DNA of 64,000 bases, taken from Candolleomyces eurysporus. Taxonomy: Eukaryota > Basidiomycota > Agaricomycetes > Agaricales > Psathyrellaceae. The stretch's first letter is position 1, and each line of letters opens with the position of its first letter. Under the pieces are notes generated by a model. That model was not told the origin of the DNA and did not search any database. It was given only the letters and a program-made list of their open reading frames with translations. The DNA lies in NCBI GenBank assembly GCA_027579435.1, contig JANBPK010000006.1, positions 1 through 64,000 of the forward strand, in the 5' to 3' direction. The position numbers were made by a program, and so were the translations under genes. This document shows positions 46,732 through 58,143 of this stretch, piece by piece.

Positions 46732-49455
46732 GGGTAGCAGAGGAGGAAGCAAATGCTGCGGAAGCAAAAGCTGTGCGTCCGGGCAGTCGACGGCATATTT
46801 GGTCAATCGACAAATGCAATCTTAATATAGACCAAAGGCCGGTCGGTCAACGGTGTAAAGAGCGCATGACGACACGACGTCTTCCTCGACCCCGTAGCCA
46901 TTCAACAAAAGTGACCGATTGATTGACGAGGTGGATAGGTGTTCGACGATGCGCTCGTTCACAGCTTGCCGGAGCTGGAGCCTGAGATTATCGCCAAATA
47001 GTGGCAACATCAGACGAACGGGCGAGCTGATTTTCCCGCATGTAAGGGATTCTTACAGAAGAGTAGAATAACCAGTTGTACGCGTATAGCTCTATGGTAC
47101 GCAAATATTCATCGATCCATTGTTCTGAGTTAATAATCCTTGCTCTACAGGGCCAGCCCAACTAATCGACCAAATGTCTGGCTGATGGCATCTGCATCAC
47201 CCCTACATAGCGCTCCTGGCTTACCTGGAACACCTTTGGTTGAGAAATAACGCGATTGTGCACGGTGCATACGGCCAGCAATTCTCTCCGAAAAGTGACT
47301 TCAAACCCTCCTCAGATTGAACTACTCCATAATAATTCATCTTTCCTGTCCCACCTGTCGCTCAGCTCAAGGGAAGAAGAGGTCTCCTCTCATCTTCAAT
47401 CTCTCCAGCTTCTTGGGTACTCTGCCTCTCCTCAATCGCACCCTGCTCCCATTGCATTGTATGTCTGGTATGATGATGCCCTCCGGTGTCTCGAGGCTTT
47501 TTGGGTCACTTCTCAACACATAACAAGCCGGAAATCGAGCGGTCCCTGGTCGCTGACTTGGCAGCTCCGATAGAGCCACGGCGATCTTCCTCTCCTCTTC
47601 TCAATAGTGAAACTAGACCTTCGACCTTTTGATACGTTCGGAATCACCAAATATCTCTCCGCGACGGTGAACTTGGGGCTGTAGAAGGGAGATTGGGAAT
47701 GGTGGCGGTAGAAGGGAATCGGACTTGGGTGCGTGGCCTTGAATGGCTTGCTTGTAACATTTGGGATGGCTGAGCATCGAAATCCGTCTCCGAGCATAGA
47801 AAATTCACTCAATCCCCACATCTCAGGGCTTGAATGTCAGATGAAACATAAAGATTTCATTCGGGTTTTCAGACTCTCCGATGTATATTGTGGGTACCGT
47901 CCGTCGACGACGACGAGGCGAACATCCTGAGACTTGGTACCGGCAACGAGGAATGGCGATCGATGTGATTTCAGCGTCTTCTATTCTCAATTTTGGGATT
48001 GCGAGAGACTGCCCCTGAACCCTTCCACACACGAGGAATGGCAGATACAGCTTGAACCATAGTGTCAGGTGGAGGGAAGACTCCTAATGCACTATATGGA
48101 GATGCTAGGATCGTTGAAGCTGAGACGACTTTCATCTTAGTTTCCATGTGTGACAGGGACGCGGGTGCATGTTCGTGACGCCTCATAATGGTGACATTCG
48201 CTGGTGAAATCTATCGCGTGCCAACAACGCCTGCGACCTGCTGGCAACAGGACTTTGAGAGGTNAAAAAATGAATATGCGGGCTTATATCCCTTCGCCGT
48301 CGCAAAAATTTGGATTTCCGTCTGGGCGGCAATACAGTATTTTCCGAGTTCTTCAAATCAAATGGTGGATTGCCGATCCTGTTGAAACACATGAGGCGAT
48401 CGACGACCCTTGTATTGGACGAAGGGGCAATTCTCACTGTGTAGTACCAGCTATACGCGGCCTGGGTTTGCGTCATCGTTCGTCCTTCTCAGCGTCAACA
48501 TCCCTCCCACAGCCCATATCTCCAGCTCCTTTACTTCCGGCTCTCAGGCTCATTCAGCCGGAGTGTGCGAATTTGGACTCGGCCAGACAAGGTGCGGGGA
48601 CATTGCNAAAAAAAACATATGTCGAGTGGAGGAGGAAGATAGGGTACCCGGTGAATGTGCTGTCGTTTGGGTTGGCGACCAGTAGTAGTGGGGAGATATT
48701 TAGCTGCTCTAAGAGCAGTGCCAGTGCTTCAAAACGACGTGGGATGATCGGGTTTGTAAATGGGCGCTGATTCTATGGGCTGCCCCTTCTTCACCAACAA
48801 TCCGCTATTTCATTTGTTCACTCATTTTGGATCGCTCCTTGATACGCATTCCTTCAGTTTCATTTCGCATTTAGCATCTTGTTTTCGGCAAGGGGTTTAA
48901 ATTTATCGATCGACGCGATGTACTTTGCAGTACGTATTCCTAGAAAATCTCCCTCACGCATTTCTGATGTGAGTAGGTAAATCCAGATTGGCAGCGATTC
49001 CGCGGTGCCCTACACAAAGAGGCCAGTACGTAAGGCATTTCCTCCAAGTACTCTCGCGGGGCAACCTTAACAGACTACCGGTGGTGCTCTATCCCAAACA
49101 AAATCCAGATATCATAGTCGCCTACTCGCTCATCATCGTTGACTCGGCCGAGAGTCGACTTTGACTGAATGTGACAACATTTCGTTTATAAAGCTTCATA
49201 GAATATGTACAGCGTACTACGAAACGTTCACTGCCTTTTGGGTAATATGTTTTGCTTGGCGAGTTGATGCTGATCAACCTTACACACACACGCGCCCACT
49301 AACGGGCACTCTCCGATGCGCCCAGTCGCCCACAATGGTGCATCCGCCCATTAATTTACCACCAATGAAAGGGCCTCGAGACTAGAATAACCCTGACTGT
49401 CTCTTTTTCTTGTTCTTCGACCATCATTCCCCCACTCCCAGCTGCATAGAGAGAG
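46732..49455. other. Upstream flank of NACHT B and intergenic region
   Basis: The part up to about 48340 is the unit B upstream flank, similar to 41738-43295. Single Ns lie at 48263 and 48607 next to A-runs. Between 48345 and 48770 the plus strand has open reading in two frames (for example LLKHMRRSTTLVLDE), which might be gene debris but was not identified. The last 700 bases are probably the promoter of the membrane-protein gene. Confidence 0.45.
48183..48340 (+). repeat. Dispersed repeat R3 at the end of unit B
   Basis: The third copy of the roughly 150-bp repeat. Its 27-bp core at 48314-48340 is identical to R1. It contains a single N at 48263 beside an A-run. Confidence 0.75.
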
Positions 49456-50666
49456 ATGACGGACTCAACCGATGTCTCGAGCTCATCGGGCTCTAGCTTA
49501 ATCGATCCCAGTAACGAGATCTTAGCTCCTGTCATGCGATCAATTTATGCCGCAGTGCACCTCGAAACTTTGACCGTCGGTAAGCACCTCTTTATCTCCC
49601 AGCTGAGATAGATAGGTCCTAATCACAGATCCAGGAATCCAACTTTTCCTTTGCATCTACGATTTATGGGTCTTCAACTCAACGAAGGGTTCGATGCGAA
49701 AACAGCGATTGCCCTATATCATCATCAGCTTCGTAATCCTGGGATTTTTCAGTATATCTTATGTCACGGACAGTATTGTTATGGCGGATGTGTTGATCAA
49801 TGGTTCGGGCAACTTCTCGGACATAGTTTACCTTTCCCCGTGGTATAGTCTGGTGGGGACTGTGAGTAATTTGCTCGTTACTTTCATTGGGGATGGGTTG
49901 CTGGTATGTGCTTTTCTTTGCTCGTAGGGCTGGCATTGATTCATGGGATTTAGATCTATCGTTGTTATTTTATTTGGACAACTCATCGTTGGGTACTGGC
50001 TTTCCCCATCATTGCATACATCACTTCCATCTGTGAGTCAAGCCTAGTTAGCTTCAAGGTTGACCTTAAGATCTTAATCTCTAACGCGCAACTCAATCTC
50101 CCAGCTTTCGCGATTGTCACCGTCGTATCCAACGTCTACACACCCTTAACTGCAGGGTTTTCAATCAGTTGGATGGCTCTCTCCGTCTTCGTCAATATTT
50201 CCATCACAGCCATGATTTCCTTCCGAATCTTACAAACGCGAAAACACCTCGCAAAAGTCCTTGCTCCGTCGTATCTCGCCAAATACACCGGAATTGTGTC
50301 CATTCTAATTGAATCGGCTCTACCGTTCTCGATCTTTGGGATCGTATCAGCTACGTTCTACACAAATCTCAGCTTGAGCAAGATGCCAGCTGCTGCTACA
50401 ATTGTGGCAGCCTGGTTCTGTTTAGGTGTATGTCGACTTTACCCCTATTGTCTTGTCATAACCCCTTAACTGAATTCTACAAACGATAGGCACTTTGTCC
50501 CCAGCTCATCATCTTCAGGGTTTTGGCTGGGAGTTCGTTTGTGAACGACTTCAGTGGGTCCGAAGAAATTTCTCACCCCATTGTGTTTGCGAGAGGAGAG
50601 CCTCAGCCTGATACTTTTGCGGGGTCATGTCCGAGTGTTCATAGTGTAATTGTTAGTCAAGCTTGA
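49456..50666 (+). CDS. Basidiomycete multi-pass (about 7-TM) membrane protein
   Basis: A five- or six-exon gene starting MTDSTDVSSSSGSSLIDPSN. Hydrophobic segments in order include IQLFLCIYDLWVF, LPYIIISFVILGFFSISYV, TVSNLLVTFIGDGLLIYRCY, WVLAFPIIAYITSI, ISWMALSVFVNISITAMI, YTGIVSILIESALPFSIFGI, and TIVAAWFCLGALCPQLIIF. A short polar tail ends SVIVSQA at the TGA 50664-50666. This family of receptor-like proteins is common and variable in Agaricomycetes but has no established function that I know. All splice sites used are GT-AG. A paralogue on the minus strand at 2459-4033 appears broken. Confidence 0.8.
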
Positions 50667-51732
50667 AGCCAGTATTACAAAGTAACGTTCACCGAAAATC
50701 TTGAACTTTCAGAAGTGGTTGTCCACAACAATTGACATAGCCAAACGCTCAGATGGCTTCTGTACCCATATCGAGAGCGCCAAGAGAGCGCAGGGACGAA
50801 GGCTGATAGTAGCTAATATCATCACGATCTAATTTAATCCGTCGATTCGCCCCAAAGCAAAATGTGCTTGGATGAGTAGCAAGGACCGGAAGAGGGAGGC
50901 ATCCTCTGTATATCTCTTCCTTTTTGGGCACAGTCTGACTGTGCCTGCAGAGAGGGCATCGATAGACTCGTGCTTCACGAGCCTCGTCCCTGCGTGACCT
51001 CAATATCAAGCGCCCGCTTATTCTTTCAATCCAACTATCATTTTGTGAAGGAGCACGGCGAACGTTGGTCTTGACGGAACGGCCGATGCAGCTACGGTAA
51101 TCCGTCCGAACACAATCTGGTGGGTCACGGTGCTCTTCGAGGTACGGGTATTATGCTACATGGTTGGATTGCTGTCGTTCTCCCGTGCGCGAATTAGGAT
51201 GCTGGCATGGGAATCATAGGTCGAGGGAACCATCTTTGATGATCCTCGATATCAGTTTACCGAGATGTCGGCGTTCTTCGGAAATGTGTTACAAGTTGAG
51301 AACGAGCGAGCAGAAGGGCGTGACGAGGGGCATCCGAACGTATGGCTGTCGGGCGGTCGAGTTCAACGCGCCGATCAATGTTCTACATCCCGCTTACGCA
51401 GAACCAATTTTCCCCTTGGCGTCAGTATCGTGTAAGACTGACCGCAATCCATGTAGGCCGAACGATGTGATTACTGGGTTGTACCCCCTAACCAGGGAGG
51501 AATGGGAGGGAGTGCTGGATTTGGCGACGCCGCGGCGGTGGGAGATGGGGGAGGTGAGTTATTTCGGCTTGACGCTCGACAAATATGCAGGAAATGACAC
51601 CGTTTAGATAAGGAGTCATGCTGTCTAGGAGGGAATCAATAAAGATAATATACAATAAGTAGATTCTGTGATATAGATACAAGNAAAAAATATTGTACCA
51701 AACGTGAAAAGGAAACCGTGGTTCAGGTCTAT
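50667..51732. other. Intergenic region
   Basis: No gene is supported. A minus-strand frame near 50749-51009 includes RCPLCRHSQTVPKK, a pair of cysteines too incomplete to call a zinc finger. A plus-strand frame at 51164-51607 has no features. A single N lies at 51684 beside an A-run. Confidence 0.4.
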
Positions 51733-54110
51733 TCAAAACCAACCTCGACAATATTCATAAACCGAGCCCAGAATACCACGGAGAGCTCTTCGACTTGGCG
51801 GGCATCTCCTCTTCACCTCCACAGGGAATTCATCTAGCTCAGCCTCATCACGACGACGTTTAGAGTTGCGAGGGGGTGTTACAGGTCGTTTTGCGGGAGT
51901 TTCAGGCTTGGCTGAAAGGTTGGATTTGCTCTCGGTAGGAGTTGTGGTTGAGTGGAGGGAGGTAGCCGAAGTATCTGCTGAAGTGATCTCGGGCTCGACA
52001 AATTCCGATGTTGACGAATGGGTGGAAGAGGCCGAGCTTGCGCCAGGAGCCGGAGGAGGAACACATCCAGGTTCATCAAAACTTTCTTCGGTTGCCTTGC
52101 TCAATGCCGCGTCGAACATTCCAAGAACATGAGCGTAATGCTCGTCAACCTTCACCAAAAGTGAGGCAAAGCGGTCGGATTCAGACGTCACAAGCTCCTT
52201 CCGATCCTGGAAAACTAATCTTTCCTTCTCATCGTTGATCTCGTAGACGAATTTTCGCAATTTAAGGAACAGGTCCCAGCAAGCCCCTTTCCACCCAGGA
52301 TGCATGGCGCGTTGAGCTTCGTATGCCATACTTGGAGCATCGAGGAATGTCCACTTCTTGGCGTGGGCCGAACACGGATGGTCGTGGTTCCATAACCAAA
52401 GTAAACGCTCTCGATAGTGATCGATAGGCATGCGATGACCGTTAGGTGTGTAGATGAGTAAAATGTAGGCGAAGACCCAGAAAAAAGCTTCGATGTCGTC
52501 GAGATAGTCGTATACAGGTGTCTCAGCAGGCGTGAGCTCCCAGCTTCTGAGGACCATGAGCGATTGAAACATGCGAGTACCCTGCACGCACGTAGCTTGA
52601 GTGTTTCAGTGTTAATAGAACGATCTAAGAGTGCGTACCGTTCTGAAATCGACACGTGTGTCGGAGGTTGAACCTAGGGATCTGAGAGCAATATCAAGGT
52701 CAATCAAGACGCCTCGATCGCCTTCATCCGCATCATCCGAGCCGAGGAGGACGTTGTTGGGAGAGATGTCGCGGTGGATAATATTCCTATCAAGCAAAGC
52801 TTTGTGCGCTGGACTCGAGTCAGCATTGTGGAAAGTATAACTATGCAATATGGCTCACCTGCAATCGCGTCACGAAGCGCAGACAGAACCTGTGTCACCG
52901 AGGTAAATTTCTCGATAGTTGGTCCGTATGCCTTCATGACTATCCGGATTTTTGTGCGGTTCTTCAATGTATCGTCTTCTAGTGCCATTTTCTCGGCCCT
53001 GAAATCTTTGGTCTGCACCCGATTGTCTTCGTAGGAGACCATCTGGCAAACACCTGGTAGTCCCTTGACTTCATCGAGCAATCTAACCTCAGACGGTCGG
53101 TCTTCAGCTACCCAGTAATCCTTAACAATGAGCCTTTCTCCGTCCGCCTTTCTGACAACCCAGCACGTGGTGCCGCGACCGCAAAGGCTGGTGCGAGCGA
53201 ATGGACCTTGATCCATCGCTAAGTTATACGTGACGATGACATTGTCAGGCCCAATGGTTGTTAAAGTACCCCCGACTTTCTGGCCGTCCGGTCCCATGGT
53301 CCATTGGATCGTGTCATCAAGACCGAGAGTTCGTTCGTTGAGTGAAGAGAGTCCAAGGATAAGGCGGATGAAAGTGTGAGGGTCGTCGTGAATATCAAAT
53401 GGAGGGGAGTACTGGGCACCGCTGCGATCGAAATGGAAGAGTCGGACTTTGCGTCCTGTCACAGAAATTGAGCGCACAAAATTGCGATTGGGCTGTTGAA
53501 TAAATATATGCCTGTACAAAGTTTCATGAGTAATGTTGTACATGAAATGGAAGTGAATCGTTACTTACTTTGCATGCGCAGCCATGCTAGCAACCTGAGC
53601 AGACTCATCGGTCGGCACTTCTTTCAGGCCTACGCCGACGCAAGCAGCTATATTCGAAAAGCCAAGAGGTGCCACCTTCGGGGTAGAAAACGAGGGTCCA
53701 GAAGCCATAATGGCAATGTCTGGCGTTGAGGAAGGGGTGGTGGACGACCCGGTGGAATCGCAGTAGAATGAGTTGACTTGAGCGTCAACAGCCTTTCGTG
53801 CAGCATGCGTCTCTTTTGGAGAAAAGTATCGAATAATGCAATTGATCATCCCGCACAGGGATTTGCGCAATTGGGACTTGCGTGTCAGGACCTTAGATAT
53901 CCTAACCCATTTACCGTCTTCATACTCCCCGGATTGGTCGAAGAAGCACTTTATCGCACTCTCAGAAGCCGAATCGACATAGAGAGAGCTTGTCCAAGCG
54001 CCGTCGGACACCGAAATGGCTGGACCCAGTTCTTGAGCGAGCAGATTGCGTAACCCTTCCTCCTCGTTGGAGTGGATTGAGGACGAGGATGTATAGTCTG
54101 AGGAAGGCAT
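51733..54110 (-). CDS. FunK1-type protein kinase 1
   Basis: Four exons (54110-53569, 53511-52859, 52808-52639, 52581-51733) give 737 residues. The start is MPSSDYTSSSSIHSNEEE; upstream open reading begins only at a GTG. The family signature of fungal FunK1 kinases is clear: IFIQQPNRNFVRSI, RLFHFDRSGAQYSPPFDI, GRGTTCWVV, LIVKDYWV, the catalytic loop NIIHRDISPNNVLL, and the metal motif as VLIDLDIA (DLD instead of DFG). DYLDDIEAFFWVFAYILLIY follows. The tail is Ser/Thr/Pro-rich with a basic end (NSKRRR). FunK1 kinases are expanded in multicellular mushrooms. Substrates are unknown. It is head-to-head with a second FunK1 gene. Confidence 0.92.
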
Positions 54111-54756
54111 TGGCAGAGAATATGAGATAATGAGGCGAAATGGTGGTGAAATCGATTCGATGGTGGCGGTTGTGGTCAAAAGAAAGATGTTGGTCGATGG
54201 CAAAGACACGAAGTTGAAACGCCATGTGAGCGCGGCGCATTTTCACGGTGATCTCCCCATTTGGTAGTCAAAGGCTGCCGGCCGTGCCGTGCCGCTTGGT
54301 GCCACTCGCCAACTGACCACAACATGCCAGGCCCAAAAGTCGACGTTTGAGGTGTAGCATTTATGGGGAATCGTGGAGGGTCATTTTTCATGTTTCTGGA
54401 CTCCTTTTTCCTTCATTTTCTAATCTGGACATACAAAATCCGACGGGCTGGTAAGATGCCACTCAATAGATAGTCGGAAACACTGCACTTTGGGTGGGGT
54501 GTGTAGTTCCCCATGAATGTGATACTCTGACCATAAACATATGCAAAAGCCCATAGCCGTATAATTTATGAGCAGTCAGAGAGGGTGCAATGATCGGCCT
54601 CGTGCGGATCGCCAATTTTGATTGACTAAGAGGAGGGCCTCCGAATTTGGAGTTGAATATCGGGAGCTTTCATTGTAACCCAAATGCATCAACTATCCAG
54701 AGGGCATATTTAAGTCACTGGCATGCGTTTAAAATCTTTGTATCCCATCTTTCACT
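54111..54756. promoter_or_regulatory. Shared divergent promoter of the two FunK1 genes
   Basis: These 646 bases separate the two start codons. On the plus side a TATA-like TATTTAA lies at 54707-54713, about 44 bases before the ATG at 54757. Such a compact arrangement could allow co-regulation of the pair. No other defined site was identified. Confidence 0.5.
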
Positions 54757-57351
54757 ATGGCCACTGCGTCCCTTTCAGAAGTGGATGTGAATGGCTCTCC
54801 CCTTCCCACCGTCGTCAAGGACGTTGAATATTTCGACCTTTTGACCCATGATAGGCTCGACGCAAATGATAGCGACGACGAATACAGCCAAACTTGGGCA
54901 GACGACAGCACCGAGGAAGAGAACGATCGAGCCAATGTCGCCTCCGCTCTACTGGAAGACCCTGTAGAAAAAGCCTGCACTACTGCCAACAACACGTTCT
55001 CCGCAACTCAGGACTCTGGAACCCCTTGGAAGCGTAACACGCACCGAGTCAAGGAATTTGAGAGCTCTGACAACATCAAGGAGCATCTTCTTGATGAGCT
55101 TGGGCCCATGGACACTATCCCAAGAGCCGATATTGTTCAGTGGATTTCTCCGGCTTATGAACATCTGGCCAAGGTCAGCCGTATCAACAAATTCCTGAGT
55201 GAGTCGGGCGAGTATCATAATGGGAGATGGCGTGTTATTCCCAAGGCACCTAAAAGGGAGAAAAGCCTTTATGACCCTGTCTGTGAACTTTGGAATGCCA
55301 TTCTTGACTACTTCGGGCCACCGGGGATAGCAGATGTGCGCAGAGCTGTTGTAACAGATAGGGTACCCCTCAAGCATCATGCCATACACACCTCGTCTCC
55401 TGATATCTGTGTCGAGGCGTCTGGTCCCTCTTTCACCCTCGCACCTGGGAAAATGATTGGTTTCTCCAATATCGCAACATTCGCTGATGGCAAGCTTGAA
55501 AAAGATGTACTTAACCTTCAAGCCCATATGTTACAGATGGGAGGATATGCACGGTATGTAATCCCATCCCATGTCTCCCAAGATACCTTTCTCATGGCTA
55601 TACTCTGTAGGCAAGTCTTCATCCAACAGCCAAATCGAAGTTTCGTTCGCTGCTTGATTATCACGCAGCACCGGGCACGTCTTTTTCATTTCGACCGGAG
55701 TGGTGTGCAGTACTCTCCGTTGTTCGACTACCACGCACGTCCGAGACTATTCATTCGCCTTGTTCTTGGTCTCTGCAGCACTGACGAGAGCACAATTGGT
55801 CTCGACAAGAGTTTTCAGTGGATAATCGGGCCGCAAGGCGTAAAACTTGGCGGTACCTTAGAAACGGTTCGCGACGACAAAACTGTTATCAAGTACAAAC
55901 TGGACATGGAAGAAGAGATTTTCAGCCGAACGAGCATCCGCGGGCGTGGAACGGTCTGTTGGCCTGTCAAGGATTCTGAGACTGGGGAGCGTTTTCTTGT
56001 CAAAGACTACTGGATGTCCGAAGGTCGGACACCTGAGTACGAGCTACTTGAGAAAGTCAGGTATACACCAGGTCTCTGCCATTTGATATCACACGAAGAA
56101 GGGCGTGCAGAGACAAAGGACTTTCGAGGTGACCCCTCTGCTTTCATGCGCGGTAAATTCCACAACCGCAAGTCGATCCGAATCACAATCAAGTTCTATG
56201 GTACCTCGATCGACAACTTTAAGTCCCCCGAAGATATGCTTGCGGCACTCCGAGATGCAATTCAAGGTGGGAGTGTGTTCGTTTTGTGGCCTCTTTTATG
56301 CTAACGTAGAGCAGCTCATCAAGTCTTGTACTCGATGGGCATTCTTCATCGCGATATCACCTTCAACAATATTCTGATTGGCATCAAGGGCTTCGAATCG
56401 GAAGACGGTGAACGCGGTGTGATAATCGATCTAGACATGGCCATCGAAAATATTCGCCCAATTCTGGACATTTGCAAAGACTTCAGAACGGTATGTGAAT
56501 CTTCTCTGCTCCTCAGTTTTGGCCACATGTTCATCTACCTGTGCTAGGGTACCATTATGTTTCAATCGCTCACAGTATCAAAGTTCTTTGACTCGAAAGA
56601 TCTGGGCGAGGAAATCCTTCCGGCTCAAGACTATCTCGATGACTTGGAGTCATTCTTTTGGATTCTGGTCTTCTTAATTTTCATCTACAAGCCAAACGGT
56701 GAGAAAGCGCCATTCCACAGCTTCCATGACAGGATATGGAAGTTTCAGGAGCAAGCCACGTCCTACTTACAGAAGAGCTTGTTCATCAACAACAAGTCCA
56801 TTCTACATACCGCAAGGAAAGCTATTCATCCCGACTGGCATGCAGCATGCTTCGATCTCCTCCTTCAGTTCCATGAATTCGTCCACAACATTCATCAAGC
56901 GAAGGAGGCAAGATTCTTCGACAGAATGGATCCTCTGCCCAACGGCACTATCCCCAACCGGTTTAGCGAGCTTCTTGAGGATGTCAACCGCACCTACAAG
57001 TACATTATAGGACTTTTCGATGAAACTTTGAAGGAGCTCAAAGAGAATATTGCAAAGGAAGTTCGTCTCGAGGCACCGAACCCCGCTCCGAGTTCACCTG
57101 TGGTTGAAGCACTGTCCGTGATCTCACCCCCCAGGAAACCACGTACTAGATCCCTCCGGAGGAGTTCTCCCCTGGTTGAGCTTTCCCTGGCAGAGCGTAC
57201 GCCTAAACGGAATCGTAGCTCCGATGCTGGTCCTGACCATGAGGAATCGCCAACGAGGAGGCTCAGGCGAAGATGCGTCCCCGGACCTTCTGATCTCTCT
57301 CAGGCCGAGTTTGTTGAGGACGATATGGATTCTGATGGTGTAGATCTTTGA
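54757..57351 (+). CDS. FunK1-type protein kinase 2
   Basis: Four exons (54757-55553, 55611-56266, 56315-56490, 56548-57351) give 810 residues with closing phases. An acidic N-terminus (about 80 residues with NDSDDEYSQTWADDSTEEEN) is followed by the FunK1 core: VFIQQPNRSFVRCLIITQ, RLFHFDRSGVQYSPLFDY, RGRGTVCWPV, FLVKDYWM, MGILHRDITFNNILI, VIIDLDMA and LDDLESFFWILVFLIFIY. The basic, proline-containing tail (PRKPRTRSLRRSSP, RRLRRRCVP) suggests a nuclear location. It is the same family as the neighbouring minus-strand gene but clearly diverged, so the pair is an old inverted duplication. Confidence 0.93.
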
Positions 57352-58143
57352 TCAAATTGTATTCGTTTACGCCTTTCTCCTTCTATTACCCCGTCTTTCT
57401 CTTTTGCACCAGTGTATAAGTAGATCCCGCTAGCGGGTGCGACGTATTGTTATCGTTGTACGATTTACGTCTAATACAGTCACTCGTGTCCTTGGCTCTC
57501 TTGCACAAAGTTGTCAAACCTGTATCGTGAGAGTGGCAGACGATGTGAAGGACAGAACTGATGTAAACGTGACATAGACAGGAGAGTCCACGCCGCCGGG
57601 CATACGGTCATTGGTGAATGAAGAAAAACCGTTTACCGAGCCAGACAAGCATCGCATCACTTGAAACGCAGGCTATCGTGCGCGGAGACCTTCCGACTTC
57701 TGGACCACATCACGAGCGTATCAGGACCAGCGTACGTAGAAGGCCCCTCTGCTGGCCTGCTGAGCTCGTTCCGGTGCGTTATTCTGCGCCGCCGTAACCT
57801 CGCTGCTATTTTGACCCCCCACCTGCTTTTCCTGCAGAGCGACATTTGCTTCGTAGCAAAGCCACGGCTCTTCCCTTTGTCGCTTTTCGAAACGTGAGAT
57901 TTGTCCTTCGTTGGCTAGGCGACTCGAGTGAATCTACGGATATACTTGACTTAGGTCGCTTGTCCAGACTTCAAACGATTGTTTAAATATGAACATGGAT
58001 GGCTACTGAAAAGGTCAAAGTGCCTTCAAATGTTGAGTCCAAGATCGGATTTATGATTCGATATTACCAGAATCTGTATTGTAGAACAACGCGGCAAAAT
58101 AGAGCTCATATAAATCACTGGAATCCGAGTCGTCCATTTGCCT
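57352..58143. other. Flank shared with NACHT unit A
   Basis: The first 300 bases are the 3' flank of FunK1-2. From about 57672 onward, several blocks match the downstream flank of NACHT copy A (37625-37650, and 37985-38460). No gene was seen. Confidence 0.5.

Larger units (their letters stand above)
43325..48340. repeat. Tandem duplication unit B (about 5.0 kb)
   Basis: The second unit of the tandem pair has the same internal order as unit A and ends with repeat R3. Its first bases (GAAAAGGTCAAGGTTCCTTC) correspond to about 38333 in unit A. The sequences have diverged substantially, so the duplication is not recent. Confidence 0.8.

Noticed and set aside
48345..48770. Plus-strand reading LLKHMRRSTTLVLDE and following frames as a gene
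   Set aside because: Frames are short and broken, no family was recognised, and the N at 48607 does not explain all interruptions.
50749..51009. Possible RING-like cysteines (RCPLCRHSQTVPKK)
   Set aside because: Only one Cys-x2-Cys pair is present; the other ligands and any spliced partner are missing.
54949..55527. 192-codon minus-strand open frame
   Set aside because: It is the antisense shadow of FunK1-2 exon 1, where the plus strand carries clear family motifs.
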